Below, in pieces: positions 14,130-21,950 of a stretch of DNA of 64,000 nucleotides. Each line of letters starts with the position of its first letter. Position 1 is the stretch's first letter. The stretch spans positions 992,001-1,056,000 of the forward strand of contig NC_015589.1 of the NCBI RefSeq assembly GCF_000215085.1, read 5' to 3'. The stretch comes from Desulforamulus ruminis DSM 2154 (GTDB taxonomy: Bacteria > Bacillota > Desulfotomaculia > Desulfotomaculales > Desulfotomaculaceae). The translations under genes were made by a program, and so were the position numbers. The notes under the pieces are model-generated. The model did no database searches, was not told where the DNA came from, and saw only the letters and a program-made list of their open reading frames with translations.

Positions 14130-15791
14130 TTATTGTAGTTCAAAGGGGTAGCCCACAATACCGCCATCCAGTATAGAGACGTTGGTAAAGCCCATGTTTT
14201 TTAATTTCAGGCTGGCCACATAAGCCCGCAAACCGACCTTGCAGATCAGAATAATTTCCTCACTCCGGGGACGGTCCTTCAGCCTTTCCGTTAAGCGTTC
14301 GCCTGGAATAGAGGTGGAACCGGGAATGCTGTAAAGAATATATTCCTCCGGCGACCTCACATCAATGATAGAGGCTCCGGCAGCCAGCCGGTCCGCCAGT
14401 GCAAAGGGCGACACCCCCCGAAATTTACCGGTTAACTTGTTTAACATAACATTGGCCGCCAGGATGGTGGGACCCATGGCGGAAGAAAAGGGGGGCGCAT
14501 AAGCTAAATCCATGGCGCTTAAGTCCTCAACCCGGGCCTTTAAGCTAATGGCCGTGGCCAGGATATCCACGGTCTTATCAATGGCGCCCTCTCCCACAAC
14601 CTGACCTCCCAACAACCGATGGGAGGACTTTTCCGCCACCAGCTTAACCAGGAGTTGGCGGCTTCCCGGGTAATAATGCGCTTTATCCAGGGAGGGAACC
14701 AGTACGGTTTCAATATTGTAGCCCTGGGAACGGGCCTCCTTTTCGGTAAGACCGGTTTTGCCCGCGGCCATCTTAAACACTTTTACAATGGCGGTGCCCA
14801 GGGCGCCGGGTAAAGAGGCCCGGTTTTCGCCCACGGCGTTGGCGCCGGCGACCCTGCCGGCCTTATTGGCAATGGAACCCATGGGCATCCAGGCGGCTTG
14901 GTTGGAGACCAGATGAGTGACTTCCGCACAATCCCCCACCGCATAAATGTCCGGAAGATTGGTCTGCATATGAGCATTGACCTGGATGGCGCCCGTGGAG
15001 CCCAGAGCAACGCCTGCCCGGGCGGCCAGCTCAACATTGGGACGAATACCGGTGGATACCACCACCAGATCCGCCGGAATATTTCCTGCACTGGTTTCTA
15101 CCGCGGCGACTTTACCCTGTCCTTGATCAAGGAAACCGGTCACCTTGCTGCCAAGTCTCAGTTCCACACCCTGCTCAATTAAGTGAGACTGGATTTTTAA
15201 GGCCATCTCCGGGTCAAAGGGGGCTAAAACATGATCCGCCAGTTCAACGATCACCGTTTTAATGCCCCGGTGGGCAAGGTTTTCAGCCACCTCCAGGCCG
15301 ATGAGCCCGCCGCCGATAACCACTGCCTGCTTAACGTTTCCCCGGTCAATCAATTGGCGGATAAAGCTGCCGTCGGTGACCTTACGCAGCGTATAAATAT
15401 TGGCTAATTGAATGTTGGGAATGGGGGGAAGTACCGGGTAGGCGCCGGTGGCAATAATTAATTTATCGTAAGGGTATTCCTTGCGTTCCCCGGTAGCCAA
15501 ATCCTCAGCCAGCACCCGCTTTTGGTCGGGTAAAATATCGGCCACCTCATGGCGGATCAAGATATCAATATCATAGTTCGATTTGAAATCTTCCGGGGAG
15601 CGGACCAGCAGTTCCCGTTCCTCGTCGATGACGCCGCTTAGATAATAAGGCAATCCGCAGCCGGCGTAAGAAATATGCTGATCCCGGGTCAGGATGGTAA
15701 CCTGCCAGTGGGGATTTTCCCTCTTGGCCTTCACGGCCGCCTTGGTTCCCGCGGCCACGCCACCAATAACCAATAAAGCAGGATGACTCAT
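14130..15791 (-). CDS. CoA-disulfide reductase with C-terminal rhodanese domain
   Basis: A 553-residue flavoprotein. An FAD/NAD(P)-dependent disulfide reductase (residues 1-450) has the FAD site GGVAAGTKAA, the single redox Cys in YAGCGLPYYL near residue 45, a NAD(P) site VIGGGLIGLEVAE and the second FAD contact DIYAVGDCAEV. A rhodanese domain (about 465-553) carries IIDVRSPEEY and the active Cys in ICKVGLRAY. Such CoADR-Rhd fusions reduce CoA persulfide or polysulfide with NAD(P)H. ATG follows the ArsR gene by 4 nt. In this operon it probably handles elemental sulfur or polysulfide. Confidence 0.92.
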   Translation of the reverse strand: MSHPALLVIGGVAAGTKAAVKAKRENPHWQVTILTRDQHISYAGCGLPYYLSGVIDEERELLVRSPEDFKSNYDIDILIRHEVADILPDQKRVLAEDLATGERKEYPYDKLIIATGAYPVLPPIPNIQLANIYTLRKVTDGSFIRQLIDRGNVKQAVVIGGGLIGLEVAENLAHRGIKTVIVELADHVLAPFDPEMALKIQSHLIEQGVELRLGSKVTGFLDQGQGKVAAVETSAGNIPADLVVVSTGIRPNVELAARAGVALGSTGAIQVNAHMQTNLPDIYAVGDCAEVTHLVSNQAAWMPMGSIANKAGRVAGANAVGENRASLPGALGTAIVKVFKMAAGKTGLTEKEARSQGYNIETVLVPSLDKAHYYPGSRQLLVKLVAEKSSHRLLGGQVVGEGAIDKTVDILATAISLKARVEDLSAMDLAYAPPFSSAMGPTILAANVMLNKLTGKFRGVSPFALADRLAAGASIIDVRSPEEYILYSIPGSTSIPGERLTERLKDRPRSEEIILICKVGLRAYVASLKLKNMGFTNVSILDGGIVGYPFELQ

Positions 15792-15794
15792 AAC

Positions 15795-16082
15795 TCATAC
15801 TCCTTCCGGGTCTTCCAGCAAGACCCTGACAATTTTTTTTACCTTTTCATTGACCACCGAGTAAACCACTTCCGTACCCTGGCGCCGTCCTTCGATAATT
15901 CCCTTGGCCCGCAGAATGGATAACTGCTGGGATACCGTGGACTGGGGTATATCCAGGCAGGCCTGGATTTTACTGACGTTGCACTGGCCCCCCATTAAAC
16001 CCTCCACAATACATAGCCGGGTTGGATGAGCAAGGGCCTTTAAGAGTTCTGCCGGGGCTTCAAACTTATGAACTTGTGCCAT
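15795..16082 (-). CDS. ArsR-family regulator of the sulfur operon
   Basis: A 95-residue winged-helix repressor. Signature: LLKALAHPTRLCIVEGL, recognition helix STVSQQLSILRAKGI, and wing RRQGTEVVYSV. Three Cys (24, 34, 42) lie around the first helices; the ELCVC-type metal site of arsenic or cadmium sensors is absent, so these Cys may instead sense persulfides as in BigR/SqrR-like regulators. That is inference. ATG 16082 has a GGAGG site; the frame extends to 16109 without one. It leads the sulfur operon and has a good promoter just upstream. Confidence 0.85.
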   Translation of the reverse strand: MAQVHKFEAPAELLKALAHPTRLCIVEGLMGGQCNVSKIQACLDIPQSTVSQQLSILRAKGIIEGRRQGTEVVYSVVNEKVKKIVRVLLEDPEGV

Positions 16083-16118
16083 AGGGCCCTCCGCAAAGTT
16101 TATTATCAACTTATTTAA

Positions 16119-16147
16119 ATATTACAATAATACGATTATAGGGTCAA
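16119..16147 (-). promoter_or_regulatory. promoter of the ArsR sulfur operon
   Basis: On the minus strand TTGACC, 17 nt, TAATAT. The AT-rich palindrome ATTTAAAT sits over its 3' edge and could be the repressor site. Confidence 0.7.
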
Positions 16148-16188
16148 GAATGATTTATTGATAAAGCCATTATTTTTTAGCAGTCGGT

Positions 16189-16506
16189 TTAATCGATCAC
16201 GGTTCCCTGCTCCTGGACCTGAGTGAAAATATCCAGCCACTCCTCTTTATAGATAATCATATTGGGATCTTCAGGGTGTTCCCCCTCCCGGTAATCCAAA
16301 AGTTTCAAGCTTTCTAAATTTCTCAGGGCCTGGTTTACCTCCAGTTCGGAATAGCCCAGATTTTTTCCCATTTCCCGGAGGGGATAAATCAGCATGCCGT
16401 CCGGAGAGGCATGTTCTTTTACAAAAAGAAGTACATTCCGGTCCAATTCTTCCAGGCTGGCTAGACTTCGTGCTTTACGCAAGGCGGATCCCTCCTTTTT
16501 GGGCAT
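16189..16506 (-). CDS. hypothetical winged-helix-like protein
   Basis: A 105-residue protein with a helical core: LEELDRNVLLFVKEH, then PLREMGKNLGYSELEVNQAL and NLESLKLLDYREG, the helix-turn-helix-wing order of a small winged-helix domain. It has no partner domain. ATG 16506 follows a GGGGG site by 6 nt. Divergent from sbcD and upstream of the sulfur operon on the same strand, but separated from it by that operon's own promoter. Target unknown. Confidence 0.6.
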   Translation of the reverse strand: MPKKEGSALRKARSLASLEELDRNVLLFVKEHASPDGMLIYPLREMGKNLGYSELEVNQALRNLESLKLLDYREGEHPEDPNMIIYKEEWLDIFTQVQEQGTVID

Positions 16507-16657
16507 AGTATTCCCCCAAAAGGGAAAAAAGCTTTCGAATATCCTGCATCTTCTTCATTTTGGTCCAATTTAATAAAAGGGTTGTCCCAAAGGCAAACTG
16601 GTATTACCCGGCAGGGTTGGTTATAATTGAACCAGAAAATGTCACGGAGGAATGACC

Positions 16658-18025
16658 ATGTCCCTTTTAAAATTTGTTCACTGTTCGGATATTCATTTGG
16701 GAAGACAGCGCCTGGGCGGTAAACTGCCTGATTCCGATTTTGCCCGGGCCTTTGCCTATATCGTAAATTACACGCTGGATACCGGGGCCGATGCGCTGCT
16801 CATTGCCGGAGATCTCTTTGACTCGCCTAATATTCAGCCGCCCTTTTTACAGCAGGCAACCGCTTGCCTGCGGCCTTTGCAGGAAGCGGGTATTCCGGTT
16901 TTTGCCGTAGAGGGAAACCACGACCGGGCCACGGTGACCGGGGAATCCATCAGTTGGGTCCGCTATTTAAGCGATGCCGGCATACTTCACCTTTTATCCA
17001 TCCCCTTTACTCCGGAAGGTCCGGTGCTGACTCCCTGGGATTTGCAGAGCCGGCAGGGTTCTTACTATGATTTTAAAGGCGTCCGCATCGTCGGTTCGGC
17101 TTATCTGGGGGCCGGGACCATCCGGAGAGCCCGGCTGATTGCCGAGGAAATGGCCCGCTGGGACCGGAAAGAAGTGGCAGCGGTGATCATGCTATTGCAC
17201 GCCGGACCGGACTACATCGTGCAGGAGGGCGGGGGGTTCTCCAAAGAAAACCTGGAATTTCTCCATGAGCGGGTGGATTATCTGGCCCTGGGACATATTC
17301 ACAAACCGATGATGCACGGAGGATGGGCCGTTAACCCGGGCTCACCGGAACATGTGCGCCTGGAAGAGTGCCGGTATGACGGACAGCCCCGGGGAATGGC
17401 GGTGCTGGAAATGGATCCTGCCCTGCCGGAACCGCTGCTTAAGGTGGAAATCCGCTCTCTGCCCAGACGGAAAATTTATACCCTGCGCTATGACTGTTCC
17501 CCTCACGGAAATAAAATCAAGCGGGCCATGGAAGGAATAAAGGAAGATATCGAGGCGGCTGTAAGGAGTAAAGATATGGAACCGGAGGCAGCCCTGCGGC
17601 TGGAACTGACCGGGGCGGTTAATCTGGGGCGCATCCGGCTGGACACCGAAGCACTGGCTCAATACCTGGAGGAGAAGATTCCCTTGCAAGCAGTGGAGGT
17701 CCATTCCGGAGCGCTCCAACCGACCCGTGCCGAAAGCAGCAGTCATGAGGGTCCAGAGGGGCCTCCCTCCCGGGAGGCCTTAGAGCTTGCGGCCATTGAA
17801 GAACTGGTTGCCAACCAGCCCCTTCCGGGACTGGAAGGGGAGGCCGGTGAGCTGGCCCGGTTTTTTTATCAATTAAAAGAAGATGTTCGGAACCGGGCCT
17901 CTGTTCAGGAGATAAGGGAAAGGCTGGAATGCAGTCCGCTGGTATCCCGGCTGCTGTCCCAAACCGAGGAGCTGGTGCAGCCCGAAGCGGTGGTGGCCGC
18001 TGCCCGGGACAGGAGGGAAGTTTAA
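16658..18025 (+). CDS. sbcD: exonuclease subunit SbcD (Mre11-type)
   Basis: A 455-residue calcineurin-like nuclease. Metal-binding motifs in order: HCSDIHLG near residue 8, GDLFD near 52, EGNHD near 87, LLHAGP near 183 and GHIHKP near 213. The last 200 residues form the capping and Rad50-binding part. With SbcC it processes DNA ends, hairpins and cross-strand structures. The first ATG (16652) is only 1 nt from the GGAGG, so ATG 16658 is chosen. The stop codon abuts the ATG of sbcC. Confidence 0.93.
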   Translation: MSLLKFVHCSDIHLGRQRLGGKLPDSDFARAFAYIVNYTLDTGADALLIAGDLFDSPNIQPPFLQQATACLRPLQEAGIPVFAVEGNHDRATVTGESISWVRYLSDAGILHLLSIPFTPEGPVLTPWDLQSRQGSYYDFKGVRIVGSAYLGAGTIRRARLIAEEMARWDRKEVAAVIMLLHAGPDYIVQEGGGFSKENLEFLHERVDYLALGHIHKPMMHGGWAVNPGSPEHVRLEECRYDGQPRGMAVLEMDPALPEPLLKVEIRSLPRRKIYTLRYDCSPHGNKIKRAMEGIKEDIEAAVRSKDMEPEAALRLELTGAVNLGRIRLDTEALAQYLEEKIPLQAVEVHSGALQPTRAESSSHEGPEGPPSREALELAAIEELVANQPLPGLEGEAGELARFFYQLKEDVRNRASVQEIRERLECSPLVSRLLSQTEELVQPEAVVAAARDRREV

Positions 18026-20983
18026 ATGTGGATACAAAAAATCCGCTTGAAAAATATTAAAAGTTACGGTGAGGGAGACCAGGGCCAGGGAATTTTTATT
18101 TCCCTGGAGCCGGGGGTCAATCAAATTGCCGGTAAAAACGGCGTTGGCAAAAGCACCATTATCGAGGCCGTTGGGTATGTGCTTTTTGATGCCGATCCCG
18201 TGATGGGGAATGCCAGAATGGCCAGGAATACCTACTTGCTCAGAAACGGCTCAAAATCCGGAGAAATTGATCTGTGGGTGTGGGGGCAGGATTGCCTCTA
18301 CCGGGTGGAACGGGACCTGGGCAACGGAGGCCGCCGCTGGAAAGTGGTGCGGGAAGACGATCACTTTATTGAGGCTGAAGGAGATAAGGAAGTCCGGGAA
18401 TTTTTGGCCAAGCTTGCCGGAGTGGACCGGCCTGAACGATTGCCGGAGGTTTATTACAGCCTGTTGGGCGTAAAACAGGGCCGCTTTACTCTTCCCTTTG
18501 ATTTGAAGCCCGGGGAGGCAAAAAATCACTTTGACCCTTTACTGGACGTGGATATCTTCCGGCAGTGTTTTGACCAGTTGAAAGAACCCGCGGACCAGAT
18601 TCGCCAGGACATCCATACCCTGCTTACTGAAATCAGCGGACTGGAAGGACAAATGGCCCAGCTTCAGGACGCTCCGCTGCGGCTGGAGGAAGGGATTAAG
18701 GAGGCGGCTCATTGGGAAGAAATGGTGCTGCAGTGCCAGCGAAGTCTACATAAAACTTCCGTGGTGGTAAAACAGTTGGATGAACAACTGAACCGTCTGC
18801 AAAAAACCCGGTTAGAAGTCACCCAAATCCGGGGCCGGATGGAGGGATGCCAGGCTGAGGTAGAGGTGGCCCGGGCCAGAGTTGCGGAGGCCCGGCAGGC
18901 TCAAGAGACGCTGGAGCAATGGCAGGAACATTACCGGGCTTTTCTGGAGGTGGAAAAACAAAGGACCCTGCTGGAAGAAAAGCGCCAATCCCGGGACCGG
19001 CTGCTAAAGGAATTGGCTGCCCTGGAGCGGGAGGAAACCGGTTTAACCCGGGAGATGGAAGCTGCCGGCAGCGCAGCGGCCAAGGACCGGGGGCAGGCCG
19101 AAGCAAAAAACAAGGAATATGTCTCCCGGTGGCAAACCTGGACCCGGGAGCGGGACCGGCACAGGACAGGAGAAACGGAGGTCAAAAAACTCAGCCAGCG
19201 GGCGGAGGAGATGAAAAATGCCTTGATTCAGGTGGTGGAGTGGCTGAAGGCCATGACCACCCTGAACAAGCAGGCCATTGATCAAATGGCTGAACTGGAG
19301 ACCGTCTACAGTTCCCTGGATGATCAAATGGACTCCCGGGTGACAACCGCCAGGGAGGCCCTGAAACGGGCTGAAAAAGCTGAAGAGGATTGTCGGAGCA
19401 GGCTGGAGCGGATCTGTCAGGATCAAATCGGCCTGGAAAAACAATTAAAGGAACTTTCTTCGGGAATGTGCCCCTTGCTGGGGACCGCGTGCAATCAGTT
19501 CAATCCGGATAAGGCCAAAGAGGATTTAGCCCATTTAAAGGATACGGTAAAACAGGTGACCGAAGAATTTGACCGGCACAGGTTAAACAGCCAAGGATGC
19601 AAAAAAGAACTGGATCTTTGGCTGGAGGCCGAGAAAAAACAAGTGGCAAAGCTGGCTCAGGAACGGCAGTTGGCCAGCAATATTTTCGGTCTGGCTCGGC
19701 AAATGGAGGACGCCCCGGCCAGGGCAGCCGCTGAAAGACTGGGTTTAGAAATACAGGGTCTGCCGCCGGAGATTCCTCCCATCCCGGGGCTGGAGGAAAT
19801 CAAGGTGTCCACGGTGGAGAGCTGCCGGACCTTGGTCGAATCCATGAAAGCAAGGCAATTGAAGCTGTATGGGTACTATCAGCAGTGGTTTCCCATAGTA
19901 GAGGATTTAATCAAAGGGGCACAGGATGCGGCAACCCTGCGGGTTGCCCAGGCCAAAGAACTGGCCGGGGAGGAACGGGCTTTAAAATCCCTGACCCAGG
20001 ACATTCAGACCTTGCTGCAAAGTGCCGAAGGGGCTGAAAAAAGGGTTATGACTCTTCAACAAAACCTGGAGGAACTGGGGCAAAAGATAAAGGAGCGGCT
20101 CAAGAATCTTCAGGAATATGAACACTTAGACGCCCAAGGGGTTGAGAACGACCGGAGGAAAGCAGAGTATCAGCCGGGATACACCCGGTATCTGCAAAAC
20201 CTGCCTGCTGCGGAAAGGTTCAATGCATACAGCCAAGCCCTGCAAAATAACCTAAAAGCTCTGGAACAGGTAAAGCTGCAACGGACGGAAGCGGAACAAA
20301 GGCTGCAGGAGGAACAGGACCGCTACAGCGAAGAGGAGCACCTAGGAGCCAAAGAGGAGTTGGCCCGGGCCAATCTCCTGCTGGGAGAGGCCAAAAGTAA
20401 GCAAAAGGACGCCCAAAGAATTTTGCAAGAACAGCAAAACCGCGTGCAGATTTTAAACAAGCTGAATCAACTGCGGGCAAAACAAATGGGGGAACGGGCC
20501 CGCCTGCAGGCCCAGGAAAAAATAATCGAGAAAGCCCGGCAAATTTTAAAAAATTCTCAGGAATTAGTGGCCAGGAGCCTCACTTCCCGGGTGGCGGCCC
20601 GGGCTCAGAATATTTACAACGCCATGACCCGGGATGCCTCTCAGTTTAGCTGGCGGTCCGGGGATTACAGCTTAAGTTTAACCACCGTGTCGGGAGAGAA
20701 AAGGTTTGCCAGTCTTTCCGGAGGTCAGCAGATGAAGGCGGCCTTGGCCATGCAGTTGGCTTTGGTGAAAGAATTTTCTTCAGCGGGGTTCTGCGCCTTC
20801 GACGAACCCACCTACGGGTTGGATGTGGAGGGCCGGGAACTGCTGGCCGAGGCCATTGCCAGTTCCCAGGAGGAATGCCGGTTTGAACAACTGCTTTTGG
20901 TTTCCCACGACCAGGCCTTTGATGACAAAGTTGAATATGCGGTGAAGCTGGATTATTCTCCTCTGGAAGGAACCAGAATTTAG
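18026..20983 (+). CDS. sbcC: exonuclease subunit SbcC (Rad50-type ATPase)
   Basis: A 985-residue SMC-like ATPase. N-terminal Walker A IAGKNGVGKST near residue 36; two long coiled-coil arms (about 170-480 and 490-850); C-terminal signature LSGGQQMKAALAMQLAL near 897 and Walker B AFDEPTYGLD near 926, with VSHD following. The hinge has MCPLLGTACNQF near residue 481: two Cys six residues apart instead of the usual zinc-hook CxxC. It holds DNA ends for SbcD. Length is near the family's usual 1000. It starts directly after the sbcD stop. Confidence 0.92.
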   Translation: MWIQKIRLKNIKSYGEGDQGQGIFISLEPGVNQIAGKNGVGKSTIIEAVGYVLFDADPVMGNARMARNTYLLRNGSKSGEIDLWVWGQDCLYRVERDLGNGGRRWKVVREDDHFIEAEGDKEVREFLAKLAGVDRPERLPEVYYSLLGVKQGRFTLPFDLKPGEAKNHFDPLLDVDIFRQCFDQLKEPADQIRQDIHTLLTEISGLEGQMAQLQDAPLRLEEGIKEAAHWEEMVLQCQRSLHKTSVVVKQLDEQLNRLQKTRLEVTQIRGRMEGCQAEVEVARARVAEARQAQETLEQWQEHYRAFLEVEKQRTLLEEKRQSRDRLLKELAALEREETGLTREMEAAGSAAAKDRGQAEAKNKEYVSRWQTWTRERDRHRTGETEVKKLSQRAEEMKNALIQVVEWLKAMTTLNKQAIDQMAELETVYSSLDDQMDSRVTTAREALKRAEKAEEDCRSRLERICQDQIGLEKQLKELSSGMCPLLGTACNQFNPDKAKEDLAHLKDTVKQVTEEFDRHRLNSQGCKKELDLWLEAEKKQVAKLAQERQLASNIFGLARQMEDAPARAAAERLGLEIQGLPPEIPPIPGLEEIKVSTVESCRTLVESMKARQLKLYGYYQQWFPIVEDLIKGAQDAATLRVAQAKELAGEERALKSLTQDIQTLLQSAEGAEKRVMTLQQNLEELGQKIKERLKNLQEYEHLDAQGVENDRRKAEYQPGYTRYLQNLPAAERFNAYSQALQNNLKALEQVKLQRTEAEQRLQEEQDRYSEEEHLGAKEELARANLLLGEAKSKQKDAQRILQEQQNRVQILNKLNQLRAKQMGERARLQAQEKIIEKARQILKNSQELVARSLTSRVAARAQNIYNAMTRDASQFSWRSGDYSLSLTTVSGEKRFASLSGGQQMKAALAMQLALVKEFSSAGFCAFDEPTYGLDVEGRELLAEAIASSQEECRFEQLLLVSHDQAFDDKVEYAVKLDYSPLEGTRI

Positions 20984-21102
20984 CGGGTTGCTGAATGAAT
21001 CAGGTTTAATAATTTGGTAAAGGCCAAATTAAATTCGGTGATCTTGGTTTTTAATTCTTTATTAATTTGCTGCAGGTTTTCAACAGACTTTATTAATCCC
21101 AC
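20980..21102 (-). CDS. 40-residue hypothetical coiled-coil peptide
   Basis: GTG at 21102, 7 nt after a GAGGAGG site, opens a 40-codon frame: MGLIKSVENLQQINKELKT, a Phe/Leu-rich middle (ITEFNLAFTKLLNLI) and HSATR. The whole is one amphipathic helix with heptad-like hydrophobics. It ends tail-to-tail with sbcC, overlapping its stop by 4 nt. It is too short for ordinary calling and rests on the ribosome site and the tight fit to the neighbour. Not recognised; it lacks the SQELD motif of Spo0E-like peptides. Confidence 0.45.
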   Translation of the reverse strand: MGLIKSVENLQQINKELKTKITEFNLAFTKLLNLIHSATR

Positions 21103-21205
21103 GGTTCATCCTCCTCTGCTTTTATATTCGTTTTACAGCAAAATTGTTAATAAATGAGGATTTCGCGGTTAAAAATAGACGAAGAATAATTAAAATATGA
21201 TGATG

Positions 21206-21232
21206 AAAAGGCACCGGCCTCCGGTGCCTTTT
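21206..21232. terminator. bidirectional terminator hairpin
   Basis: AAAAGGCACCGG, loop CCT, CCGGTGCCTTTT: a perfect 12-bp stem with A and T tracts on either side. Confidence 0.7.
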
Positions 21233-21242
21233 CACTATGGTT

Positions 21243-21273
21243 ATCAGGGCACCGGTCATTCCGGTGCCCTGAT
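21243..21273. repeat. second hairpin sharing the GGCACCGG core
   Basis: ATCAGGGCACCGG, loop TCATT, and its perfect complement. It shares GGCACCGG/CCGGTGCC with the hairpin 10 nt upstream but has no T-run. The stretch 21274-21575 beyond it holds no gene I can support; a 39-codon frame at 21450-21569 has no ribosome site. Confidence 0.55.
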
Positions 21274-21575
21274 GATTTAAGATCCATAACCTTGTATTCG
21301 TTGTATTTCCAACGGTTCTCTAGACCCGGCAATGACCGGGGAACAGGGGTGAAAGGAAAGCGGAGGGTTGTTATGTAAATTACCCCCCGGTTATGGCCGT
21401 TGGCGGTGTGCCTGTGCCATTGGCGCCGGCGTAAATAATGTTTTTATCCATGATCCGGGGCCTGCTGCCAAGAGATGCGTTAAACGCCCGAATATGGCAT
21501 TTGACCGAAAATGAATGGGAAGGTCAAGAGTTGGCGGCTATAATTACATCACCAAAAAAAGCGAGGTGATGGTTG

Positions 21576-21950
21576 ATGGAAAAGATCAGAGGAACCGATG
21601 CAACCCCAGGGGTTGGCTGTTCCGGGGCGGGACCCGTAGAAAACCCAAGGACCATGGATGTTCACAGCCAGGAATATTTAGCACTGATTATGTCCCAGCA
21701 ACTTCGATTGAGTTTAGGACTCTTTGCCATCTTTATTATCATTCTTTTGGGTTTGCCTTTATTTAATTTTTATTTGCCGGAACTGGCCAATGCTCGTCTC
21801 TTTGGTTTTACCCTGAGCTGGCTGTTTCTGGGGGTTCTTTTCTATCCCCTTACCTGGGCGGTGGCCTACATTTATGTAAAGCGTTCATTAAAGCTGGAAT
21901 ATCTCATTGCCCAACGGGTTGTGGGTCTTAAAAGGGAGGGAAGGTCGTGA
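21576..21950 (+). CDS. DUF485 membrane protein, acetate symporter partner
   Basis: A 124-residue protein with a 45-residue soluble head and two membrane helices (LSLGLFAIFIIILLGLPLF and LSWLFLGVLFYPLTWAVAY) followed by a basic tail. The two-helix part fits DUF485 (YjcH-like), which accompanies ActP-type symporters. The ATG 21576 lies 6 nt after GAGGTGA and is preferred to the TTG one codon earlier. It overlaps the symporter gene by 4 nt. The longer head (family usual length about 100) has no recognisable motif. Confidence 0.82.
   Translation: MEKIRGTDATPGVGCSGAGPVENPRTMDVHSQEYLALIMSQQLRLSLGLFAIFIIILLGLPLFNFYLPELANARLFGFTLSWLFLGVLFYPLTWAVAYIYVKRSLKLEYLIAQRVVGLKREGRS

Noticed and set aside
21450-21569. 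39-codon frame before the DUF485 gene
   Set aside because: Protein-like but without ribosome site; kept only as possible gene debris.
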